Source: Pseudoalteromonas luteoviolacea
Lineage (GTDB): Bacteria; Pseudomonadota; Gammaproteobacteria; Enterobacterales; Alteromonadaceae
Assembly: GCF_001750165.1 (NCBI RefSeq)
Contig: NZ_CP015411.1
Coordinates: 4,838,888-4,902,887 of the forward strand
DNA: 64,000 nucleotides
Direction of reading: 5' to 3'
Shown here piece after piece: positions 36,289 through 44,223 of this stretch. The notes under the pieces were generated by a model. The model was not told the DNA's origin. It saw nothing but the letters and a program-made list of their open reading frames with translations, and did not search any database. Numbering within the stretch: position 1 is the first letter of the stretch; each line of letters begins with the position of its first letter. The position numbers and the translations under genes were made by a program.

Positions 36289-36840
36289 TTACTTCGAGAC
36301 ACATATATTTTTTTCGGTAAATAATTGCATTTGATTAAGCTCAGGTAACTTCACAAGCTCACTATAAAGAATTTGACCAAGCTCAATAGAGATTAATAGT
36401 CTATCCTTCAACACGCTATCTACTTTAAATTTAATCGGCTTGGTCTTTAGGCATAGCCAAAGGTATCTAGGCAAGCCACTTAATTCATAACTTTTATCTA
36501 AATAGTAATTACCCAATACATAATTCGAAGAGAGTTTAAGCAATAGATCCCCAGCAACAACCGGTGACTTTGTATTCACTCTCTCATTGATATACTCGAT
36601 ATATCCATTGGTATTAGCCATGATCACTTTATCAGAGGCATCATTGGCAGCAGGCTCAATGTTCAGTAATGCATCTCCTTTTTTTACTAGGTTACCTATC
36701 TCAAAATCCTTAACGGCTGTGACGGTCCCAGACTCCCGAGTAAAATAATATTCGACGGCAGGTTCCTGCAAAAATAATTGGCCAACCAAAGGAGTTTGAA
36801 TGGTTGTTAGTAACAATGACAAAGTAAATAAGCTATTCAT
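36289..36840 (-). CDS. short secreted lipoyl-domain protein related to HlyD adaptors
   Basis: A 183-residue protein with a signal sequence (about residues 1-19) and then a biotinyl/lipoyl-like domain: ESGTVTAVKDFEIGNLVKKG and, after a short insert, ANTNGYIEYINERVNTKSPV...AGDLLLKLSS. It has no coiled-coil hairpin and no beta-barrel domain of normal length, so it is a minimal or reduced adaptor. The C-terminal 80 residues are not recognised. It follows the six-peptide array on the same strand, so it may help export of these peptides or be a remnant of a third adaptor. Confidence 0.6.
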   Translation of the reverse strand: MNSLFTLSLLLTTIQTPLVGQLFLQEPAVEYYFTRESGTVTAVKDFEIGNLVKKGDALLNIEPAANDASDKVIMANTNGYIEYINERVNTKSPVVAGDLLLKLSSNYVLGNYYLDKSYELSGLPRYLWLCLKTKPIKFKVDSVLKDRLLISIELGQILYSELVKLPELNQMQLFTEKNICVSK

Positions 36841-36893
36841 ATCGTTCCGTAAAAATATTTCCTATAATTTAACAACTTAAGTTAAATTCATTT

Positions 36894-37046
36894 CTAAAAA
36901 AATACTGCCTTAAATTTATACTTAATTTCATCTTCCCCGAGGTCTCTTACTCTAATTGAACAATCATGCCAAAAAGCAACAGCCTCATTCAAATACCCTC
37001 CACCTTCAGCCAATCCATACTCAGCCCAACCTGCGTTACTGACAAT
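36894..37046 (-). pseudogene. coding remnant of a helical-repeat-like gene
   Basis: An open stretch without ATG between a TAG (37049-37047) and a TAG (36896-36894), reading GWAEYGLAEGGGYLNEAVAF then WHDCSIRVRDLGEDEIKYKF. It resembles a tetratricopeptide-type helix pair. A similar-looking piece (KPVEEALSIYECGYWLEALA) occurs at about 37340-37415, inside the gap of the peptide array. Both may be parts of one decayed gene. The function is unknown. Confidence 0.4.
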
Positions 37047-37172
37047 CTAGTTCGTTAAGTGTTTTGAAAAAGCTCTGTACCACGTGAATACTATTTGAAT
37101 TAAGCTAAACAAATCCTTTCCTTCAGAGCATGATTTATTTCCAAGACACATTCACCTTAGCGTCTCGTACCG

Positions 37173-37298
37173 CTATTTGACCCTGTCGCTGTTCCCAGTT
37201 ACCGTATTTGTTCCTCCGCCTACTTGTTTTGTTTGCAGAGGATTCAATACATCTGAGCTCGACAGTTGCTTTAATTTTTTTGTTTTTAATATCATCAT
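37173..37298 (-). CDS. array peptide 6: shortened double-glycine peptide (41 aa)
   Basis: The leader MMILKTKKLKQLSSSDVLNP...TKQVGG is as in the other five, but the core is only GTNTVTGNSDRVK. The bases after the stop (GGTACGAGACG) resemble the GTRPP-coding part of the other members, so a short insertion seems to have broken the normal end. It lies 214 bases beyond member 5, while the others are 25-41 bases apart. It is probably degenerate. Confidence 0.6.
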   Translation of the reverse strand: MMILKTKKLKQLSSSDVLNPLQTKQVGGGTNTVTGNSDRVK

Positions 37299-37512
37299 TT
37301 CTGTCTGCACCTTTAATTATTATGGTTTTTGCTATACCTAGCAGTCAGTTGTGTCTAGCTAAAGCCTCCAACCAATAACCGCATTCATAAATCGAGAGGG
37401 CTTCTTCAACTGGTTTTAAATAAATTCAATATCTTATAATGCGATAGTCAATTTTGCTTTAAATGACGACGCGACTATTTTCTCTTCCCGTTTTACACGC
37501 TGTATTAAACCC

Positions 37513-37671
37513 TTAGCCACCGCCACTGTATAAAGGTCTCGAACTAGTAAGCGTATTTGTACTAGGAAAGTCCATCTTGCAGTATGCTCCACCAATTTGC
37601 TTTGTTTGCAGCGAATTCAATACTTCTGAGTTCGACAGTTGCTTTAATTTTTTTGCTTTTAATACCAGCAT
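37513..37671 (-). CDS. array peptide 5: double-glycine peptide with one Cys (52 aa)
   Basis: The leader MLVLKAKKLKQLSNSEVL...TKQIGG belongs to the array family. The core AYCKMDFPSTNTLTSSRP then LYSGGG is the most divergent full-length member and the only one with a cysteine. It keeps the PSTNT block but changes GTRPPG to SSRPLY. It lies 41 bases downstream of member 4. Confidence 0.7.
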   Translation of the reverse strand: MLVLKAKKLKQLSNSEVLNSLQTKQIGGAYCKMDFPSTNTLTSSRPLYSGGG

Positions 37672-37712
37672 ATCTATTTACTCTCTTCGTTATTGGAATG
37701 ATGGCTAAACGT

Positions 37713-37871
37713 TCAACCATTAGTATTGTCTGAAGGCCTTGTACCAACAATCGTATTTGTACTAGGGAGCGGCATATTAAATTGCGCTCCGCCAATTTGC
37801 TTTGTTTGTAGTCGGTCTAATACTTCTGAATTTGACAATTGTTTTAATTTTTTTGTTTTTAAAGTCAGCAT
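37713..37871 (-). CDS. array peptide 4: double-glycine peptide (52 aa)
   Basis: Leader MLTLKTKKLKQLSNSEVL...LQTKQIGG. Core AQFNMPLPSTNTIVGTRP then SDNTNG. It keeps the leader and the STNTI-GTRP block; the last six residues differ from members 2 and 3. It ends in TGA where the others mostly end in TAA. A GAG-containing ribosome site (AGAGAGCTGATAA) precedes the ATG. Confidence 0.75.
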   Translation of the reverse strand: MLTLKTKKLKQLSNSEVLDRLQTKQIGGAQFNMPLPSTNTIVGTRPSDNTNG

Positions 37872-37896
37872 ATTTATCAGCTCTCTTAGTCAACCC

Positions 37897-38055
37897 TTAA
37901 CCATCAGTAGTGCCTGGAGGTCTAGTACCTCTAATCGTATTAGTACCAAGTGGTGCTAGATTGTATTGTGCACCGCCAATTTGCTTTGTATGTAGCTGGC
38001 TTAACACTTCTAAATTTGACAATTGTTTTAGTTTTTTTGTTTTTAAAGTCATCAT
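37897..38055 (-). CDS. array peptide 3: double-glycine peptide (52 aa)
   Basis: The leader starts MMTLKTKKLKQLSNLEVL and ends HTKQIGG. The core is AQYNLAPLGTNTIRGTRPPG then TTDG. It lies exactly 184 bases from members 2 and 4, showing tandem duplication of a gene-plus-spacer unit. A GGGAGCTGATAA ribosome region is shared with member 2. Confidence 0.75.
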   Translation of the reverse strand: MMTLKTKKLKQLSNLEVLSQLHTKQIGGAQYNLAPLGTNTIRGTRPPGTTDG

Positions 38056-38080
38056 ATTTATCAGCTCCCTTAGTCAAACC

Positions 38081-38239
38081 TTAACCACCTGAAGTGCCTG
38101 GAGGTCTAGTACCGATAATCGTATTAGTACTAGGTAGTGCTAAATTGGATTGTGCGCCTCCAATTTGCTTTGTCTGTAGCTGGCTTAATACTTCTGAATT
38201 TGATAGTTGTTTTAATTTTTTTGTTTTTAAAGTAATCAT
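38081..38239 (-). CDS. array peptide 2: double-glycine peptide (52 aa)
   Basis: Leader MITLKTKKLKQLSNSEVL...LQTKQIGG. Core AQSNLALPSTNTIIGTRPPG then TSGG, which is close to the family consensus. No cysteine. GGGAGCTGATAAG lies upstream of the ATG. There are 25 bases between this gene and each neighbour. Confidence 0.78.
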   Translation of the reverse strand: MITLKTKKLKQLSNSEVLSQLQTKQIGGAQSNLALPSTNTIIGTRPPGTSGG

Positions 38240-38264
38240 ACTTATCAGCTCCCTTAGTCAGCTC

Positions 38265-38429
38265 TTAATCACCTGAAGTACCAGGAGGTCTCGTACCTGT
38301 AATCGTATTTGTGATCTTTTGCGCTTCACTATAATAGTGAGCACCACCTATTTGTTTTGTGCGTGATGAATCTAAAACTACAGAGTTTGATAACTGCTTA
38401 AGCTTTTTTGTTTTTAAAGTTATTAACAT
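38265..38429 (-). CDS. array peptide 1: double-glycine peptide (54 aa), first of the array
   Basis: Leader MLITLKTKKLKQLSNSVVL...RTKQIGG; core AHYYSEAQK then ITNTITGTRPPGTSGD, without cysteine. It has the best ribosome site of the array (AGGAG, about 8 bases before the ATG) and is first from the promoter side. It is preceded by about 490 gene-free bases after the second CadC-like regulator. The start at 38429 is preferred over an in-frame ATG 24 bases upstream because of the AGGAG position and alignment with the other members. Confidence 0.78.
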   Translation of the reverse strand: MLITLKTKKLKQLSNSVVLDSSRTKQIGGAHYYSEAQKITNTITGTRPPGTSGD

Positions 38430-38917
38430 GGTTAAGCTCCTATGGTCTTTCATGGTTTATACATTTTTCAGCACATCAAGTATGTGCCGTTGATGTTTCT
38501 ACGATAAACAAGCCCATGGAGTTATGGTAGTTATCAAATCTTATATAACCTCCACAAAAATAGATTTAACCTATTGTTTTATATAGATATAAAAAATAAA
38601 AGCTGAATTCTTCGGAATCGTAATATTTCAAACAGTGTATGAGATATAAAAGAAGCATGGATTCTTTGGTCAATAACTTCAAATTCCATAATCAACAGTG
38701 GAGAGTAAATGCAAGCGTAATGCTCTAGTACTAGTCAATGCATAGGGATATGACGAGCAAATTCGACTTTGTTGCTCTTTAACAACGATGAAGTTTAAAG
38801 CGATGAAAATATGTTGGCGATAAAGGGATTGAAATAAGTAATGAATTGGTCTGAGTGACTAGGTGAAGCCCCCATAAAGGGGGCGAAAGTAGTTTAAGGA
38901 GCAATAAAGATTAACGA
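38430..38917. other. intergenic region between CadC-like regulator 2 and the peptide array
   Basis: About 490 bases, AT-rich, with the presumed array promoter (minus strand). GCCCCC-ATAAA-GGGGGC at 38868-38884 is probably the regulator's terminator. A smaller hairpin (GCACAT / ATGTGC) lies at about 38472-38488, just before the first peptide gene. Confidence 0.55.
38868..38884 (-). terminator. terminator of CadC-like regulator 2
   Basis: Perfect 6-bp G/C stem GCCCCC / GGGGGC with a 5-base loop, about 34 bases after the regulator stop; a short CTTC follows on the minus strand. Confidence 0.6.
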
Positions 38918-41098
38918 TTACTGCTTTTCAGCGGGTTCATCAACTAATGATACTTTCAACAGCTGATTCTCAACCACCTCAATGACATCCAATATCAAAT
39001 GTTCAGAATCTGACCTTCGAATATCATCAATAAAAAATTGAGATTCATTGACTGTATAAATAGATTCAAAGTCTCCCGTTGATGATAAGTCTATTTTATA
39101 AATACTTTCTCCATCTGAATGATAAATATACCCATTCGATACAGCGACAGAGTGTCGATATTTAGCAGGAGGAAGATCTAATTGGTACGTAACATCACCT
39201 GTCTTTAAATCAAACACAGATAAAGTATCATTGGATGATAGAGTGACTAACTTGTCGTCACTGAGTCTATCTAACCACAATATACTTTGGGTGGGTAACT
39301 CTCTTACCTTTTTATCTGAGCTTGAAAGGACATACGCTTTGCTGCTAATTTTTGTTTCATCGACAACCGTATAACTTATTTCATCATCATTTAAATACTC
39401 GACTGAAACGATTGTACCGCTAATTGAGCGAGCATATTTCAATGTGAGATCACTCAGTTTGTAGATTTCTATTTTGTTGGTGTAATGTACAAGCAGTTCA
39501 TCGTCTTTAGAGTTGTACCTAATAGACTTGAAATCTGAATCGGGTAAGCCTAATGGCTGCACTTTACCATCACTGGTCATCCAGTTAAGTCTCTGTAAAG
39601 TGCTCAACCTTGTTAAAAATAAAAACCCATTAGGCACTTTAATGGCATTTCTATCTTCTCGGTTGCTTTGTATAAGCGGCTGAAATTCATTACTGTTTAA
39701 ATCTAATGTATACACATCCAAATTAAACGGGTAACTGGTCATCAATAATTCACCCGAGCTAAGTGTTTCATATTCAGCATATGACTGCTCAGTCTTCAGT
39801 TTTTGTAAATTAATCAACCTATTTTCAAGTAGCGAAAAGCGATAAAGGACGTTCTTACTATTATCAAACCAAGTGACAGAGTCTGACTCATCATCATAGT
39901 TGAGCGCCCAAATACGAGAACGGGATTCATATAATTTGATCTGATCTCCCCCGTCTGGATCTGTCATATATAACTCATTGGTATTATACTGACGTCGCTC
40001 AAACAGAATGATTTCTTTCTCTGGAATATAGGCTAAAAACCGGTCTCCATAAGAGTTTAAGTTTGGCGAAGTAATTTGAAACTCATCACCGGTTGTCAGA
40101 TCACGATTGGTAAGTGCTGATAATTCATCACGACTTCGATAACCTTGTTTAGCATAAACCAAGCGGTTTTGATTTACGCCGCCGCCCGTCAAACTACTAT
40201 TGCCTTTACACTCAAAAAGGAACTGATTGCCTGAATTAAAGTCAGCACTCAATTCCCACACTTGGCACTTATTACCATCATTAATACTATAATAAATTGT
40301 ACTTGAGTCAGCAGACCATCCAACAGGATAGTAGTTCACACCCGGCTCACCCAGCCTACGTTCATGACCGCTTTGTAAGTTTTTGACGACCAAAGAGTAA
40401 TGTTTGGCCCCCTCTTGTATGAATGAGTAGGCAACCATCGCGTCATTGGGGGATAAGTTAAGCAGCGTATAACGGCCTTGTACCCAAGATAAAACACTTT
40501 CTTTAATCGACTGTTCTTGCGCTACTATATTAGATATATCACTTTCTAGATCAGATACATAATAATGCTTAAAGCTTAAACCACCCAGTAGAGAAGTACT
40601 GAGCACAAACGCCCCTGCCAAAAACCATTTGAACCGATATTTGCTATTAGGGGTTGCTTGACTGACACTGGGTTGATTATTTTCTGGCTGAACCGATGGC
40701 TTAACATTTTTATCTGGATTTGGTTCTGATGGCGAGCGAGGATCCTCGTTAGCATGATAAATTATGTCGGGTTCAAGAAAAAAACTATATCCCTTTCGAT
40801 AATGGGTTTTAATCACAATACCACGCTGCTTGTCCGATTTCAGAATTTTCCTCAGCTCAGACATGGCACGGTTAATCGCATTATCGTCTACATAGTTCTG
40901 GTTCCAAACATCATCAACCAAATCTTGTCGCGTGATAATTTGCTCATTATTAATAATTAGATAGCACAATAAGCGAAATAATAACGGCTCTAACTCTCGT
41001 GTTATTTCACCGTCGCAAATGCTCTGGCGTTTAGGATCAAGTACCCATGCGCCAAATTTAACTTCCTTTACTTGCCTAGAAAATCTCACTTCATTCAT
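38918..41098 (-). CDS. CadC/ToxR-like membrane regulator with C-terminal propeller-like sensor, copy 2
   Basis: A 726-residue paralogue of the regulator at 32-34 kb. Winged helix (about residues 5-105) with DVWNQNYVDDNAINRAMSEL and KTHYRKGYSFFL; a Pro/Asn/Ser-rich linker; one membrane helix (about 157-177, FKWFLAGAFVLSTSLLGGLS); then a roughly 540-residue periplasmic region of repeated beta units (ELYMTDPDGGDQIKLYES; SNDTLSVFDLKTGDVTYQLD). It is the nearest regulator upstream of the peptide array, which is its most likely target. The repeated propeller may bind a peptide or envelope signal, which is inference. Confidence 0.85.
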   Translation of the reverse strand: MNEVRFSRQVKEVKFGAWVLDPKRQSICDGEITRELEPLLFRLLCYLIINNEQIITRQDLVDDVWNQNYVDDNAINRAMSELRKILKSDKQRGIVIKTHYRKGYSFFLEPDIIYHANEDPRSPSEPNPDKNVKPSVQPENNQPSVSQATPNSKYRFKWFLAGAFVLSTSLLGGLSFKHYYVSDLESDISNIVAQEQSIKESVLSWVQGRYTLLNLSPNDAMVAYSFIQEGAKHYSLVVKNLQSGHERRLGEPGVNYYPVGWSADSSTIYYSINDGNKCQVWELSADFNSGNQFLFECKGNSSLTGGGVNQNRLVYAKQGYRSRDELSALTNRDLTTGDEFQITSPNLNSYGDRFLAYIPEKEIILFERRQYNTNELYMTDPDGGDQIKLYESRSRIWALNYDDESDSVTWFDNSKNVLYRFSLLENRLINLQKLKTEQSYAEYETLSSGELLMTSYPFNLDVYTLDLNSNEFQPLIQSNREDRNAIKVPNGFLFLTRLSTLQRLNWMTSDGKVQPLGLPDSDFKSIRYNSKDDELLVHYTNKIEIYKLSDLTLKYARSISGTIVSVEYLNDDEISYTVVDETKISSKAYVLSSSDKKVRELPTQSILWLDRLSDDKLVTLSSNDTLSVFDLKTGDVTYQLDLPPAKYRHSVAVSNGYIYHSDGESIYKIDLSSTGDFESIYTVNESQFFIDDIRRSDSEHLILDVIEVVENQLLKVSLVDEPAEKQ

Positions 41099-41410
41099 GA
41101 CGAATATTACACGAACAGGGTCCCAAAGAATGACTATTCTACTTTAAGCAATTTTTTACTCAAGTAAATATGTTAACCGTTGTAACGCTTCACTCGCATT
41201 GATGCAAACCAGTTTGTAGACGTGCAGTATGCGTAATGACGAGTAATCACACATAATTACGACTTAACCAAACACGTGTTAGTCGAGCGTTAATCAAGGG
41301 CTTATCTATACTAATAACATAACAAGAAGAGCGGGAAAAAAACAGTAATAACACGCCCAAAACCACGTACAAAAAAGTAACCAAACGTTAATTTGTAATT
41401 TACAGACATA
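41099..41410. other. intergenic region at the border between accessory region and atp operon
   Basis: About 310 bases with no gene on either strand that I can support. It holds the promoter of CadC-like regulator 2 (minus strand). It marks the right edge of the accessory region. Confidence 0.5.
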
Positions 41411-41444
41411 AAAAAAACCCACATGCTTGTCAGCATGTGGGTTT
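41411..41444 (-). terminator. atp operon terminator
   Basis: AAACCCACATGCT / AGCATGTGGGTTT, a 13-bp stem, followed on the minus strand by a T-run (GGGTTTTTTTTA). It lies 20 bases after the atpC stop, so atp transcription ends before the accessory region. Confidence 0.93.
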
Positions 41445-41464
41445 CAAACCAGATAGGTGGCTGC

Positions 41465-41881
41465 TTATTTACGCAGCTGGCGAAGTAGTCGTAGCTGGGC
41501 AAGTGCTTCTTCAAGCTGCATAGCGGCACGCTGGTAATCCAGCTCGCTTGCAGTACCTGAAGCAAGCTGTGCTTCAGCTTCACGTTTAGCTTCTTCAGCA
41601 GCCTGCTCGTCAAGTTCTTCACCACGAATAGCAACGTCCGCTAGAACAGTTACTGTCTTAGGTTGAACTTCAAGCGTACCGCCTGCAACGTAGATGAACT
41701 CTTCAGCACCATCTTCTTTAACCAAACGTACCATACCAGGCTTTAGGCCAGTCAGGAGTGGCGCGTGGCCAGGGTGAATACCAAGTTCACCTTCACTACC
41801 TGTCACTTGAATTGTAGCCACAGCACCAGAGAATAAATTCTGCTCTGCACTTACTACATCAAGGTGTACTGTCATTGCCAT
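41465..41881 (-). CDS. atpC: ATP synthase F1 epsilon subunit
   Basis: 138 residues of normal length, starting MAMTVHLDVVSAEQNLFSG, with the beta-sandwich segment VTGSEGELGIHPGHAPLLT and a C-terminal helical hairpin (about 90-138) that regulates ATP hydrolysis. Last gene of the atp operon, 14 bases after atpD, followed by the operon terminator. It forms part of the central stalk with gamma. Confidence 0.97.
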   Translation of the reverse strand: MAMTVHLDVVSAEQNLFSGAVATIQVTGSEGELGIHPGHAPLLTGLKPGMVRLVKEDGAEEFIYVAGGTLEVQPKTVTVLADVAIRGEELDEQAAEEAKREAEAQLASGTASELDYQRAAMQLEEALAQLRLLRQLRK

Positions 41882-41895
41882 AACAACCTCCTAAA

Positions 41896-43281
41896 TTACA
41901 TGTTTTTAGCTTTATCAACTGCTTCGTCGATTGAGCCAACCATGTAGAATGCCTGCTCAGGCATATCATCGTAATCACCGTTTAGGATGCCCTTAAAGCC
42001 AGAGATTGTGTCTTTAAGAGATACGTATTTACCAGGTGCACCTGTGAATACCTCAGCAACGAAGAACGGCTGAGATAGGAAACGCTGGATTTTACGTGCA
42101 CGAGATACAACTTGCTTATCTTCGTCAGATAGCTCGTCCATACCTAGGATCGCGATGATGTCTTTCAGCTCTTTATAACGCTGAAGTACAGTCTGAACGC
42201 CACGTGCTGTCTCATAGTGCTCGTTACCGATTACTTGAGGGTCAAGCTGACGTGAAGTTGAATCTAGTGGGTCTACCGCAGGGTAAATACCTAGAGACGC
42301 GATATCACGTGAAAGTACAACTGTTGCATCTAAGTGCGCGAACGTTGTAGCTGGTGACGGGTCAGTCAAGTCATCCGCAGGTACGTATACCGCTTGGATT
42401 GAAGTGATTGAACCAGTCTTAGTCGATGCGATACGCTCCTGTAGTACACCCATCTCTTCTGCAAGAGTTGGCTGGTAACCTACCGCTGACGGCATTCGAC
42501 CTAGTAGTGCTGATACCTCAGTACCTGCAAGCGTGTAACGGTAGATGTTATCTACGAAGAAAAGTACGTCACGACCTTCGTCACGGAACTTCTCAGCCAT
42601 AGTTAGACCCGTTAGTGCAACACGTAGACGGTTACCCGGTGGCTCGTTCATCTGACCATATACTAGCGATACTTTGTCTAGTACGTTTGAATCGTTCATC
42701 TCATGGTAGAAGTCATTACCCTCACGCGTACGCTCACCAACACCAGCGAATACTGAGTAACCGCTGTGCTCGATTGCGATGTTACGGATAAGTTCCATCA
42801 TGTTTACGGTTTTACCAACACCGGCACCACCGAATAGACCAACTTTACCACCTTTAGCGAACGGACATACAAGGTCGATTACCTTGATACCTGTTTCTAG
42901 TAGCTCAACTGAACTTGATTGATCTTCGTATGAAGGCGCAGCGCGGTGAATTGACATACGCTCTTCTTCACCAATTGGACCTGCTTCATCAATAGGCTGA
43001 CCTAATACGTCCATGATACGACCTAGGGTCTTTGTACCAACTGGAACTTTGATTGGCTCGCCTGTGCCTTCTACTGAGATACCACGACGTAGACCGTCTG
43101 TAGTACCAAGTGCGATACCACGTACCACACCGCCACCTAACTGCTGTTGCACTTCTAGTGTCAAACCAGCTAGGTCGCCTTCTGTAACTTTTAGTGCGTC
43201 ATATACGGCTGGCACGTTGTCTTGTGGGAACTCGATGTCCACAACGGCGCCGATAATTTGGACGACCTTACCTAAACTCAT
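41896..43281 (-). CDS. atpD: ATP synthase F1 beta subunit (catalytic)
   Basis: 461 residues. P-loop GGAGVGKT, ATPase signature PAVDPLDSTS, and the DELSD-containing segment (DELSDEDKQ) that contacts gamma. It carries the catalytic nucleotide sites of the hexamer. Normal length and well conserved. Confidence 0.98.
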   Translation of the reverse strand: MSLGKVVQIIGAVVDIEFPQDNVPAVYDALKVTEGDLAGLTLEVQQQLGGGVVRGIALGTTDGLRRGISVEGTGEPIKVPVGTKTLGRIMDVLGQPIDEAGPIGEEERMSIHRAAPSYEDQSSSVELLETGIKVIDLVCPFAKGGKVGLFGGAGVGKTVNMMELIRNIAIEHSGYSVFAGVGERTREGNDFYHEMNDSNVLDKVSLVYGQMNEPPGNRLRVALTGLTMAEKFRDEGRDVLFFVDNIYRYTLAGTEVSALLGRMPSAVGYQPTLAEEMGVLQERIASTKTGSITSIQAVYVPADDLTDPSPATTFAHLDATVVLSRDIASLGIYPAVDPLDSTSRQLDPQVIGNEHYETARGVQTVLQRYKELKDIIAILGMDELSDEDKQVVSRARKIQRFLSQPFFVAEVFTGAPGKYVSLKDTISGFKGILNGDYDDMPEQAFYMVGSIDEAVDKAKNM

Positions 43282-43313
43282 GTCTATTCCTCTCGTTAAA
43301 CTTTGCCGAAGCG

Positions 43314-44174
43314 TTATACAGCAGCCGAACCGCCAACAATCTCACTGATTTCTTGTGTGATTGCAGCCTGACGTGCTTTGTTGTAAACAAGTTGCAGCTC
43401 ATCCATTAGGTCGCCTGCGTTATCAGTTGCGGCTTTCATCGCAACCATACGGGCGGCCTGTTCAGATGCAGCATTTTCTACTACACCTTGGTACACCTGT
43501 GACTCAATGAAACGTACCAGTAGCGTCTCTAAGATCGCTTCTGGGCTCGGCTCATATAAGTAATCCCAAGCGTGGGCTGATACTTCTTCTTCAGCTTTTG
43601 GCAAAGGTAATAACTGTTCGATCGTTGGCTCTTGCTTCATTGTGTTCACGAATTTGTTGTACACAACGAACAAGCGGTCAATTTTGCCTTCAGTAAATGC
43701 ATCTAACATTACTTTTACTGGACCTACTACGTCCTGTACTGAAGGAGCATCTCCAAGACCCGCTTTTTTAGCGAGTAACTCACCGCCAAAACGTTGGAAG
43801 AAACCAGCAGCCTTGCTACCTAAAGTAGCAAATTCGGCATCAACGCCTTTTTCTTTCCACGCCTTAACGTCTAATGTGATTTTCTTAAACTCATTTGAGT
43901 TCAAACCACCACACAGACCACGGTCAGTTGAGATAACAATGTAACCAACTCGCTTCACATCACGTTCCTCTAGGAACGGGTGATTGAAGTCAAGATTTGC
44001 TTGAGCAATACGACCGATCACTTTGCGTAAGTTCTCAGCGTATGGACGGCTTGATGCCACACGGTCTTGCGCCTTCTTCATTTTAGAAGCGGCAACCATT
44101 TCCATCGCGCTGGTGATCTTCTGAGTATTCTTAATACTCCCGATCTTGCTTTTTATCTCTTTTCCGCTGGCCAT
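43314..44174 (-). CDS. atpG: ATP synthase F1 gamma subunit
   Basis: 286 residues: the central rotor shaft. N-terminal coiled-coil helix (KEIKSKIGSIKNTQKITSAM) and C-terminal helix (YNKARQAAITQEISEIVGG) are typical; STDRGLCGGLN is the conserved central segment. Normal length, in operon order. Confidence 0.97.
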   Translation of the reverse strand: MASGKEIKSKIGSIKNTQKITSAMEMVAASKMKKAQDRVASSRPYAENLRKVIGRIAQANLDFNHPFLEERDVKRVGYIVISTDRGLCGGLNSNEFKKITLDVKAWKEKGVDAEFATLGSKAAGFFQRFGGELLAKKAGLGDAPSVQDVVGPVKVMLDAFTEGKIDRLFVVYNKFVNTMKQEPTIEQLLPLPKAEEEVSAHAWDYLYEPSPEAILETLLVRFIESQVYQGVVENAASEQAARMVAMKAATDNAGDLMDELQLVYNKARQAAITQEISEIVGGSAAV

Positions 44175-44223
44175 GACTCTCTCTCCGAATCAGTGGTGAC
44201 CGAAGTCACCATGAATAACTAAA

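Larger units (their letters stand above)
37173..38429 (-). repeat. tandem gene duplication: six paralogous double-glycine peptides
   Basis: Six copies of a roughly 160-base gene plus spacer with periods of 190, 184, 184, 200 and 373 bases. The leader (LKTKKLKQLSNSEVL...TKQIGG) and the core block (STNTI-GTRPPG) are conserved; the first eight or so core residues and the last few vary. The gap between members 5 and 6 contains a remnant of another gene. Confidence 0.85.

Noticed and set aside
37562..37795. 77-residue minus-strand frame across array members 4 and 5
   Set aside because: It is out of frame with the peptide genes, which have conserved leaders, ribosome sites and regular spacing.
41311..41634. 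107-residue minus-strand frame overlapping atpC
   Set aside because: It is an alternate frame of atpC that runs through the operon terminator.
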